15,246 bases of DNA from contig JADGJG010000628.1 in assembly GCA_027596195.1 (NCBI GenBank), forward strand, positions 1-15,246. Direction: 5' to 3'. Of this stretch, positions 6,957-15,246 are shown piece by piece; within the stretch, counting starts at the first letter, position 1; each line of letters opens with the position of its first letter. Below the pieces are notes generated by a model. It did no database searches. It saw only the letters and a program-made list of their open reading frames with translations, and was not told where the DNA came from. The position numbers were made by a program, and so were the translations under genes. Source of the DNA: Podochytrium sp. JEL0797. Its lineage: Eukaryota; Chytridiomycota; Chytridiomycetes; Chytridiales; Chytriomycetaceae.

Positions 6957-7576
6957 GGGACGCGCGGCGAATGAAGCGACTTGTTCAGCGGGTGAGAAAC
7001 GACGGCGCTTTTGCGGCTGGATGCGGCGGCACTAGGAGCGGCCTCTTTTGTCCCCAGCGACGCTTCCTGTCCCGCACTGGCTGTCTGCATAGCGCCTTTT
7101 GTCGCTGGCGTCTGGTGCTTCCCCGGTGCGAAATTCCGAGTCGCTGCGAAACTGAAGCCGCGAATGTCGTCGCGTTGTGTGCGCCCGTTGCCGTGCCCTC
7201 TGCTTCCCAGGAGTGTGTTCCCGCGCACTTCTTAGAGAATGAGGTGTGAGTGTCTCCTCGCGAAGGATGCGAGACTCACTCCCATGGCGCCCCGCCTCAT
7301 CCCAGATACTTGCAAAATGCTGCACAGACATCCCACTGCCACTGGAACCTGCATCGCTGCCCAACTGGGACGCTATAGACCGTATTTGGGAGGGTGTCTT
7401 GGGACTCGAAACCGAAAACTCGCTCTGCGAACGCGAAGAACGTGGAGACGCTTGCTGTTTGGTCTTTTTCTATCCATTCTATTACCCTCGAAGACATACC
7501 CACCCCTTCCTGTCGTCTATTGCATCGTTTCATTTTTGCTCTTTTTCACTTGGCTGTTGCGGATGGGGCAAGTCGC

Positions 7577-7606
7577 GTTGTTGTGACAAGCGCTTGTCAC
7601 AACAAC
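7577..7606. repeat. Perfect 30-bp palindrome upstream of Chd1
   Basis: The arm GTTGTTGTGACAAGC (7577-7591) is followed at once by its exact reverse complement (7592-7606), with no loop and no mismatch. The centre is AAGCGCTT. It ends 123 bp before the Chd1 ATG. It could be a dimeric DNA-binding site, an RNA hairpin in the leader, or a DNA cruciform. Confidence 0.85.
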
Positions 7607-7729
7607 ACAAACACTACTCAACTAACGCTAGTTTACTAACCTGTGCATCTCTGCTCCCGCTCTCTCTCCCTTGACACTTCCCGCTTCCGCCCCCCCTTTC
7701 TGTCTTGTCCCACCTTTGCTTACCCACCT

Positions 7730-10700
7730 ATGTTACCGCCCTCCTCACCCCCCGGTATACCAGATTTCGACCGCGAGATTGACGAAATCTTCAACAGCGA
7801 TTCAGACGAAGACGAAGCCCCTCTCAAAGCCGCCCCGGCACCTTCACGAAGCCCGTCCCCCGTCCCCGGCGATGCCACGAGTCAAGACGACGAGATGGAC
7901 GATGGGGAATACCCCAACGACGAGGACGCTGCCGGCGAAGTCGTGGAGGAGGAGGACGACGCGAGCTTTGACGGCAGTGATGAGGATGACAAGGGCAACG
8001 GCAAAAACAGCAGTGATGACAGCGATGATTCCGAAGACGACGCGTTGAATGTGTCGTACAACAAAACCAAGGCGAGGCATGGAAGCTTTGATAGTGATGA
8101 TAGCGAAGTGGCTGTACGGCGGCCTCCGTCAAAGAAACGGAGGGAGGTGGAGGAGCTCAATATCGAGGAGGATCCGGAGCTGTGGGGATTGCGGAGGTCA
8201 GGAAGGTCACGGGCTTTGCCGACTCGAGTTGTGGTATGTTGTTGCCTCTTCTGTTTTGTTTTCTTTTCATTCTTCTTCGCCATGTTGCCGCTTTCTTGTT
8301 TTCTCACTCGAGCTACCTCCGAACACGCAGGCCGACGACTCTGACGACGATGACAGCTCGAGCTCTTCTCGTCGAAGCCGGGGCGGTAGCCGCAAGCTGT
8401 CCAAGGCAAAGTCCAAGCTGTCAAGTACGTTCTTTTAACAATCACCGAGTTGCCGCCGACACTGATATTGTCACCCGTCCTCCCCCCTTCAAAACATTAC
8501 AGACTATGACGACTTTGAAGACGCTCCAATGGCGGAAGACTCCAACGACTCTGACTCGGATGAAGACTCTGAAAGCGGGTTCGGTGGCTCCCGCAAACGG
8601 TCCAAGCGGCGGACGTCGGGGTCGTCCAAAACCAAGACCCATAGCACCCGGAACCACGACACTTCATTTGACAAGGAAATGTACAGCGAGGTGCGCTTTT
8701 CTTCGCGCAACCTCGCCCGCACAAGTTACGACGAGAGCGCGCAGGATGCCTTGTTGGACGAAGAGATGCAGTGGGATTCGGACGAGGAGTATGCCAAGAA
8801 GGCCAAGGCGAAGGAACTGGAAGTTGTGGAGGATGAGAATGCTTCGGTGATTGAGGCGATTGTAGATAACCGTCCGTCTGAAACGCACCCAGGTTTGTTG
8901 TTGCGTTTTGACTTTCTTTCATCACCCTCTTGTGTGCAAATCGGCTAAAATGTGCGACACTTGATTTTCCACCCCCTCAGGCATGACTGAGTACTCGGTC
9001 AAGTGGCAAGGATACTCCTACCGCCGCAACACTTGGAACATTGCCTCCGAGCTCGGCACCATCAAGGGCTACCGCAAACTCGAGCGTTACATCCGAAAAC
9101 AAGAAGAAGAAGCCTACGAGCGCGCGAACCCCAACATGACGCGCGAGGAGCTCGAACAGCGCGACTTTCTGATTGAAATGAATCGCGAACGACTCGTTGA
9201 ACACACGAAAGTGGACCGCGTGATTGCCGTGCGACCTTCCCCGACCGCGCATGGCGACGAATACCTCTGTGTGTGGAAACAGTTGCATTACAAGGACGCG
9301 ACGTGGGAGAATGAGGAGGATGTGAGTGAGTTTCAGGATCTCATTGACGCATTTTTGGAGCGCGAGGCGGCTGTGACGGTTCCGCACAAGAGCAAGCCGT
9401 ACAAGACTCGACCGGATTTCAAAAAGTTTACCAAGCAGCCAGAGTATCTCACGGGCGGGGAGTTGAGGGATTATCAGTTGTTGGGGGTGAATTGGATGGC
9501 GTATTTGTGGCATCGGAATGAGAATGGGATTTTGGCGGATGAGGTGAGCTTCTGTTTGTTTTTTGGTTTGCGTGGGGTCGTCTCGGGGCTGATTCTGACT
9601 CTTCTTCGTTTTTTGCAGATGGGGTTGGGGAAAACGGTGCAATCGATTTCCTTCATGAGCTACTTGTTCAACTCGATGCAGCTGTATGGTCCGTTCTTGG
9701 TTGTTGTTCCTCTTTCCACGATGGGATCCTGGCAGAACGAGTTTGCTCGATGGTGTGTTTGATTTTTTCTGTTTTGGTTTTGCCGTATGTTGGTTCTGAC
9801 GTTTTCCTTCCAAACATAGGGCTCCCGAAATGAACTTGATCGTCTACTCTGGCGACGGCGAATCCCGCACCTCCATCCGCGACCACGAGTTCTACATCAA
9901 AAACAAAGTCACGGGCCACTCCACCGGCAAAGTCAAGTTCAACGTCCTCCTCACCTCCTACGAAATGATTCTCAAAGACCGCGACGTTCTCGGCCGAATC
10001 CGATGGAGCTTCCTCGCCGTGGACGAAGCGCACCGCCTCAAAAACAGCGAGTCCCAACTCCACGAAGCCCTCTCGAGCTTCCACACTGCGAACCGACTCC
10101 TCATCACGGGAACCCCGCTCCAAAACTCTGTCAAAGAACTCGTTGCCCTGATTCAGTTCCTCATGCCCGAAAAGTTTCGCGAGTTTGAAAACTTTGAGAT
10201 TGATTTGGCGAGCGACGATCAGGAGGACAAGATCAACGACTTGCAGCAACGGTTGCAGAGTTACATGCTGCGACGGCTCAAGAAGGACGTAGAAAAGTCG
10301 TTGCCGTCCAAAACGGAACGTATCCTGCGCGTGGAGTTGTCGCCGATGCAGTTGGAGTACTACAAGAATATTTTCAGCAAAAACTTTACGGCCTTGAACA
10401 AGGGCGCTACGGCGGGGAACCAAACGAGCCTCTTGAACGTGTGCATGGAGTTGAAGAAGGTGTCGAACCATCCGTACCTGTTCCCTCAAGCCGAGCAGGT
10501 GGTCAGCAGCAAAGAGGAGCAACTGCGCGGGATTATTGGAAACTCGGGCAAGATGGTGCTTCTCGACAAGCTGCTTGTGCGGTTGAAGGAGCAAGGACAC
10601 CGTGTGTTGATTTTCTCCCAGATGGTGCGACTGTTGGACATTTTGTCGGATTATCTCGTGTTAAGGGGGTATCAGCATCAGCGGTTGGATGGGAGTACGG

Positions 10701-13700
10701 GGAGTGAGGCGCGGAAGCGCGCGATGGATCATTTTAATGCGCCTGATTCGCAGGATTTTGTGTTTATTTTGTCGACGCGGGCTGGGGGGCTTGGGTTGAA
10801 TCTTGCGACGGCGGATACGGTGATTATTTTTGATAGTGATTGGAATCCTCAGAATGGTATGTGTGTTGTTTGTTTTTTCTGTTTTTTTTCTGTTTTTTTT
10901 GTGGAATACTGATGTTTGGAAAACATTGTAGACTTGCAAGCCATGGCGCGAGCACACCGAATCGGACAAAAGAACGTGGTCAACGTGTACCGTCTCGTGT
11001 CCAAGGATACCATTGAGGAGGACGTTCTCGAGCGTGCGAAGCGGAAAATGGTGTTGGAATACTGTGAGTTTATTTTTTCAGGCACACCCACACCCATTCC
11101 CTTCTATTGGTGGCATCGTGCACTGGATTCCGAAGATTTGTGTTTTTGGGTTATTTGTTTTGACACACTTCTTTTTTTGTCCAACAGGCATCATCAAGCA
11201 AATGGACACCTCCGGCGAAACCATCATGTCCAAAAAGCACAAAACCGTGGGCAACTCGTCCATGACGAAAGAAGAACTCCAAGTCATTCTCAAATTTGGG
11301 GCCCAAAACCTTTTCCGGCAAAACCAACAAGCCCTCCTCACGGCCGCCACGACCTCCACGCCCGCCCCCGGTGGCAATGATACCCCCGTCCTCACGCAAG
11401 ACGAACAACAACAACAACAGATTGCGCTTAGCAAGTTGGATGACCTCAACCTTGACGAGATTTTGTCGCGCGCAGAGCACCATACGAGTGAAGAGGCGAC
11501 GGGGGCTGCGGATGGTGGGGCTGCGTTTTTGGAGCAGTGGAAGGTAGAGGATGTGGCCATGAATCAAATGTCGTGGGAGGAGATTATCCCTGAAGGTGAG
11601 CGTGGGCCGGCGGAAGTGGAGCCTGGGCAGGAGGAGTATGTTGGCCCACGGGTTATGCGGCAGGTGCGGTATGGGCCGGATGGGGTCAAGATTGAGGGTG
11701 GGAGTGATGATGAGACGCATGCAGTTGCTGCTGGGAGTGGAGGGGTGAAGGTTGCGAAGCGGAAACGGACGACGGCCGCGTCGAGTGGAGGGAGGAGGGG
11801 GGCGAGTAGCAAATCGGCCTTGACGGAGAAGGAGACGCGTGCACTCGTGCGGAGTTTGTTGCGGTTCGGGCCGATTGATTTGCGGTATGATGAGATTGTG
11901 AAGGATGCGGATTTGGAGACGCGGTCGCATGAGGTGATTACAGGGGCTGTAGAGGGATTGATTGAGGCGTGTTCGAGTGCGATTCGGTTGCAGAAGGAGG
12001 CGGAGGAGCGTGGCGAGGAGTTTGCGCATGATCCGATTGCGGCGGGGAAGAAGAAGTTTGTGAAGATGATTCCGGCGGCGTATAATGGGGTTGCGCAGAT
12101 TAATTCGGTGTTGCTTTTGCAGCGGATTAGTGAGTTGACTGTGTTGACGATGCGGATTCGGGCGACCAAGGATATACTCAAGTTTCGGATGGGGAATTCG
12201 AAGCTCAAGCCGCCGCAGCAGTGGAGTGTCAAGTGGGCGTTTAGTGATGATGCGATGCTGTTGGTGGGGATTTATATGCATGGGTATGGGTGTTGGGGGA
12301 AGATGCAGGGGGATGCGACGTTGCCGTTCAAGGACAAGTTTTTCCTGTCGCGGGCGGAGCAGGAGGAGGCTGGGGGTGGTGGGGGTGGGGATTCGAATGC
12401 GAATGCGGCGGATGATAAGAAGGACACGCGGTTGCCCAAGTCGATCCATTTGGGACGTCGAGCTGATTTTTTGCTCAAGACGTTGAAGGATGAGTCGGAT
12501 GCGCGTGAAGCGGCATCTTCGTCGAGGTCGTCTTCGGGGCCTGGGGTTGGGAGTAGTGGTGGTGGACCGACGTTGCCGTGGAAGAAGAAGGTGGCTGCTG
12601 CTTCGTTGGGTGGGAAGGATTCTTTGTCGAGTTCGTCTGGGGCGAGTCCGACGCTTGTTGGGTCTCCAAAGTTGGACCGACGCGCTATGGCGGCGAAGGC
12701 GGCGCCTGTTGCGGAGAAGAAGAGCGCGGAGCGTGCCGAGCGGACGTCCAACAACAGCAAGTCGTCTCATCATGCGGCGTCGGCTCCATCTCGAACTTCT
12801 GCGTCCCACCAACCGCATGCTGCGGCAGCGGCCGACAATGGTGACCATTCGGAAGCCGAGTCCAATATTTCTGTCGACGAGGACGAGCTCAGCGCCATCA
12901 TGGACCCGATTTTGTCAACCTTGTCGCAAATCAAACCAACCATCAAGACCATATCGGACGCGAAGGAAAAGACTGGTTTTATCCGCGAGAGCATTGTGAC
13001 GGTTGGGAACCACATCAACCTCGTGACTGCGAATGCTGCTGGAGTGGTCGTGGAGCCTGGCAATGCGAGGCTCAATTCGAATTTGTGGAAGTACTTTGTG
13101 CGTCGGTATTGGCCCATGAAGGTGCAGTCGCAAAAGTTGAAGCATTCCTTTGAGAAGCTTCTCAAGAGTAAGGAGGAGAAGGCCAAGAATGGAGGAGGTG
13201 GTGGGGAGTCTGGGCGTGGTGGTGGTGGGGATCGGGATTCTGGCGGTGTAAAGGACCGCAATGGTGGTGGTGGATCTTCGTCGACGAGCGTGAAGCCAAG
13301 ACCTTACGGTTCCTCCACGAGTATTGCTACCGGAAGTTCGTCGAATCTGCCACCCAAAGTCCAAATTAAGGAAAGGAGCACCCCAACGAACGCCACCTCC
13401 ACCTCCTCCCTCTCTTTCAAAAAGCGACCCACTCGTTCACGTTCTCGGTCCCGCTCTCGTTCCCGATCCCGCTCGCGCAGCCGTGACCGAGGTGGAGGTC
13501 CCGTAGACCGACGCACGAACGACTACCACCGCGATCGCGACCGGTCCGTGGACCGCGCGCCACGTCGACGCGATCGATCGCGGTCGAGAGAGAGGGACCG
13601 GCGGCGGGATCGGTCGCGGTCGAGGTCTTTGGATCGACGGCGTAGGGATCGGTCGAGGAGTCGTGAGAGGGATGAGGATCGTCGGAGAGATTCGTATCGG

Positions 13701-13748
13701 CGTCGGTCGCGGTCGAGGTCGAGAAGTCGTGATCGGTACAGACGATGA
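7730..13748 (+). CDS. CHD1: Chd1-type ATP-dependent chromatin remodeler with a C-terminal RS tail
   Basis: Eight exons: 7730-8233, 8331-8424, 8503-8892, 8981-9543, 9619-9752, 9820-10856, 10932-11063, 11188-13748 (introns 67-124 bp), giving about 1804 residues. In order: an acidic Asp/Glu/Ser-rich N-terminus with a basic KKRR patch; tandem chromodomains (about 315-390 and 405-460, first with [14 protein letters not shown]); a Snf2 ATPase with Walker A (D516-E-M-G-L-G-K-T523), DEAH box 630-633 and motif VI R914-A-H-R-I-G-Q920; a SANT/SLIDE-like DNA-binding region (about 1163-1340); a CHCT/DUF4208 helical domain (about 1518-1616); and an Arg/Ser/Asp repeat tail from about 1701. Chd1 spaces nucleosomes behind RNA polymerase II in the nucleus, and its chromodomains may read H3K4 methylation in some species. 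All catalytic motifs look intact. The ATG at 7730 has a poor context (C at -3), so the first exon start is the weakest point. Confidence 0.95.
13434..13745 (+). repeat. RS/RD dipeptide-repeat coding segment of Chd1
   Basis: From residue about 1701 to the end (about 104 residues) the protein is almost entirely Arg, Ser and Asp: a run of R-S dipeptides, then R-D-R-S-x blocks such as D-R-S-R-S-R-E-R-D. The DNA is correspondingly repetitive (CGATCG, CGGTCG and CGTTCT units), so it is prone to length variation. The composition matches the RS domains of SR splicing factors. Confidence 0.8.
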
Positions 13749-13888
13749 TTGTGGGTTTGGGAGTTGATGATGGTGGTGTGTTGGATGGAGTGGGGGATGT
13801 GTGTTTTGCGTGTGCGTTTTTTTTTTATGATGGTTCGCGAGTTTTTGCGTGTTTTTTTTCTGGGATAAACAGTTTTGATGGCAATTAA

Positions 13889-13965
13889 AATAAACACGTT
13901 GTTTTGTACGAAATTATTGGCGTTTTATTTGAAAAAAAGGATAACAAATAAATACGTTGCTTTGT
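13889..13965 (+). terminator. Two copies of an AATAAA-plus-GU-rich cassette after Chd1
   Basis: AATAAACACGTTGTTTTGT (13889-13907) and AATAAATACGTTGCTTTGT (13947-13965) match at 17 of 19 positions, 58 bp apart. Each joins an AATAAA to a T/G-rich stretch like a downstream cleavage element. The first lies 141 bp after the Chd1 stop and the second 22 bp before the end of the convergent coding region. Confidence 0.55.
13924..13929 (-). terminator. Poly(A) signal AATAAA of the DCAF12-like gene
   Basis: TTTATT on the plus strand is AATAAA on the minus strand, 58-63 nt after the stop of the minus-strand gene. It lies between the two plus-strand cassettes, so the 3' ends of the convergent genes may overlap. 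Confidence 0.5.
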
Positions 13966-13986
13966 TTTTGTCTTCTCCATCGCCTT

Positions 13987-15246
13987 TCATCCCCAGATTC
14001 CGGCATAACTTCCCGTCAAGCTCAACTGCAGGGGACCCCCTCCCGCAAACAGTCGGACTCCATACGGACAATACGAAAGCGTGTAAATCGCGTCCCGCAT
14101 GAGGTGGCGAGGCTCGTTTCCACTGTCAAGATGCAGTTGCGGTCTCGCGGGCCGCTGTTGCTGTTGCTGGAACGGATAAGACGCACGTTCCGAGTCGTCA
14201 GAGTCCGACTCGTCTTGAGGAAAGGGACCCGTTGACGACGCGCTTCCATAAACAGACAGCCATCTTTCTCTTCTACCCCCTTCGCTGCTCCCGCGTGAAT
14301 TCCCACCCCCATACCGCGCAACCACGCTGTCGCCACCCCCGTCCCCCTCCCCATCCTCCCACTCCAAATACTTACCCACCCTCACATCCAAAAAACTCAC
14401 CCTCCCCACCCCACCACCCACGGCCACAACCCCACCGGCATCCACCGCAAGACTCCGCACCCCCCACCCATCATCCACACTCTTGACTCGCATCACCTCC
14501 AGATTGCACCGCGGATCCACAAGCGTCACGTGGCACATTGAACCGACGGCCAAGACGCCTTGTTGCTTGTGGTACGCCATGCATACGGTTTCTTGCGAAT
14601 GCGTGAGGGAGAGGGTTGAAGCGGGGAGTGCGTGGATACCCCCTCCTCCTGCGTGGGAGGACGCAATGTCAAAGAGTTTGAGTGTGCCCGTTGTGCTGAG
14701 GGTTGCGAGGGTGGAAGGGGAGACGAGGGTTAACGCGCGGATGCGGGTTTTGGGGGAGTGGATGGTTCCAAAGGAAGGTGGGGGTTGGAGGATGGGGTGG
14801 GGTGGAAATGGGTTTGTAGGGGAGTTGGTGTGTGAAAAGAGGGGGGAGCCGCTGGTGGTGGTGTTGGTGCCGTGGAGGGTGGGGAAGAGTTTGGACAGGA
14901 GGGAGGTTGGGTTCAGTTTGTCGACGAGGGATTTTTTGTGGGTGAGGAGAGGTTTGAGGACTGTGTTTGTGAGAGGGGAAAAATAGCCTGATACGGGGGA
15001 GTGGACGGCAACGGGGTGGTGGCCTTGGAGAGTGGGGAGGTAGTGGGAGATTGTGGACGCGTCGGCGAGGTTCCAGAAGCACAGGTTTCCGTCGCGGCCG
15101 CCGCTCACGAGGGTGTCGTTGGAGGCAAATTCGAGGGTGAAGACCATATCTGTGTGGCAGCGGAGGATTGCGTGGGCTTCGAGGTTTGGGAGGGAGTAGA
15201 TTTGGATTTGTTCGAGGGGGGAGTTGGCGGCGACGGCGAGGAGGGT
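13987..15246 (-). CDS. DCAF12-like WD40 protein, N-terminus outside the window (partial)
   Basis: An open frame without introns runs from the right edge to the stop at 13987-13989, showing 419 residues; the first Met seen (at 15147) is internal because the frame is open and WD40-like upstream of it. Landmarks match DCAF12 (WDR40-type) order: an L-A-V-A-x-N-S-P...Q-I-Y-S-L-P-N-L-E blade edge, L-V-S-G-G-R-D-G-N-L-C-F-W-N-L, L-A-V-G-S-M-C-H-V-T-L-V-D-P-R, and the C-terminal Y-T-L-S-Y-C...L-F-A-G-G-G-P-L...G-S-Y-A-G-I-W-G. In animals DCAF12 is a substrate receptor of the CUL4-DDB1 ubiquitin ligase that recognises acidic C-terminal degrons. Two low-complexity insertions stand out: a Ser/Thr/Pro-rich loop in the middle and a Gly/Ser/Arg then Asp/Ser/Gln-rich loop before the last blade. 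It converges on Chd1, with 238 bp between the stops. Ligase function is inferred from the family. Confidence 0.82.
   Translation of the reverse strand, partial: TLLAVAANSPLEQIQIYSLPNLEAHAILRCHTDMVFTLEFASNDTLVSGGRDGNLCFWNLADASTISHYLPTLQGHHPVAVHSPVSGYFSPLTNTVLKPLLTHKKSLVDKLNPTSLLSKLFPTLHGTNTTTSGSPLFSHTNSPTNPFPPHPILQPPPSFGTIHSPKTRIRALTLVSPSTLATLSTTGTLKLFDIASSHAGGGGIHALPASTLSLTHSQETVCMAYHKQQGVLAVGSMCHVTLVDPRCNLEVMRVKSVDDGWGVRSLAVDAGGVVAVGGGVGRVSFLDVRVGKYLEWEDGEGDGGGDSVVARYGGGNSRGSSEGGRRERWLSVYGSASSTGPFPQDESDSDDSERASYPFQQQQQRPARPQLHLDSGNEPRHLMRDAIYTLSYCPYGVRLFAGGGPLQLSLTGSYAGIWG

Larger units (their letters stand above)
6635..7729 (+). other. Large intergenic region between monooxygenase and Chd1 genes
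   Basis: About 1.1 kb, the largest gap here. It holds a G12 run (6645-6656), a short ATG frame 6757-6796 ending in a splice-donor-like GTGTGT, three hairpins (6852-6956), GC-rich sequence with overlapping short open frames (for example an ATG frame at 6971-7249 of 92 residues with eight Cys, and another at 7239-7586), a 30-bp perfect palindrome (7577-7606), TACTAAC (7634-7640) and a pyrimidine-rich stretch running into the Chd1 ATG. None of the frames resembles a family I know. It may hold the Chd1 promoter, a 5' UTR intron, an unrecognised small gene or a noncoding RNA. Confidence 0.5.

Noticed and set aside
6971..7586. Overlapping ATG frames of 92 and 115 codons in the large gap
   Set aside because: They have no recognisable domain, overlap each other and lack supporting splice or poly(A) signals; kept only as a note in the gap description.
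8977..10600. Minus-strand frames opposite Chd1 exons 4-6
   Set aside because: The plus strand encodes chromodomains and Snf2 motifs in order; the minus frames have no family features.
11151..12848. Minus-strand 565-codon open frame
   Set aside because: It lies entirely opposite the recognisable Chd1 exon 8, spans intron 7 as well, and consists of Arg/Leu/Pro-rich low-complexity sequence caused by G-rich wobble positions.
1..15246. CRISPR arrays, transposases, rRNA
   Set aside because: No regularly spaced repeats, no transposase or reverse-transcriptase motifs and no rRNA-like sequence were seen; the gene structure is eukaryotic.

Overview
This is a gene-dense eukaryotic window. Its genes are split by very short GT-AG introns (about 50 to 124 bp), mostly with CTGAY-type branch sites, and most intergenic gaps are under 600 bp. 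The gene set points to a fungus: an Oca/Siw14-type atypical phosphatase, a Chd1 remodeler, an SLC35/TPT transporter and a salicylate/PHBH-type FAD monooxygenase. A DCAF12-like gene, which I do not expect in yeasts, suggests an early-diverging fungus such as a chytrid. That placement is inference.

Layout on the plus strand: a small secreted Cys protein (99-347); a six-exon Oca/Siw14-like phosphatase whose P-loop has Ser where Cys is expected (498-1461); a three-exon nucleotide-sugar/triose-phosphate-type transporter (1770-3110); a Pro/Ser/Thr/Lys-rich repeat protein broken by a frameshift at a C12 run (3462-4314); a six-exon FAD-dependent monooxygenase (4868-6634); about 1.1 kb with no gene I can support, but with several hairpins and a perfect 30-bp palindrome (6635-7729); and an eight-exon Chd1 chromatin remodeler of about 1804 residues with an RS-rich tail (7730-13748). 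On the minus strand, converging on Chd1, is the C-terminal part of a DCAF12-like WD40 protein that runs off the right edge (13987-15246).

The genes do not form one pathway; this looks like ordinary, compact nuclear DNA. I see no CRISPR, transposase, rRNA or tRNA. The most unusual points are the 30-bp perfect palindrome 124 bp upstream of the Chd1 ATG, a saw-tooth wobble-base pattern in which exons start C-rich and end G-rich and reset at introns, the degenerate phosphatase P-loop, the RS tail on Chd1, and a duplicated 19-bp poly(A) cassette between the convergent genes.

Exon boundaries were set by eye from reading frame, GT/AG sites and family resemblance; no transcript or database search was available.
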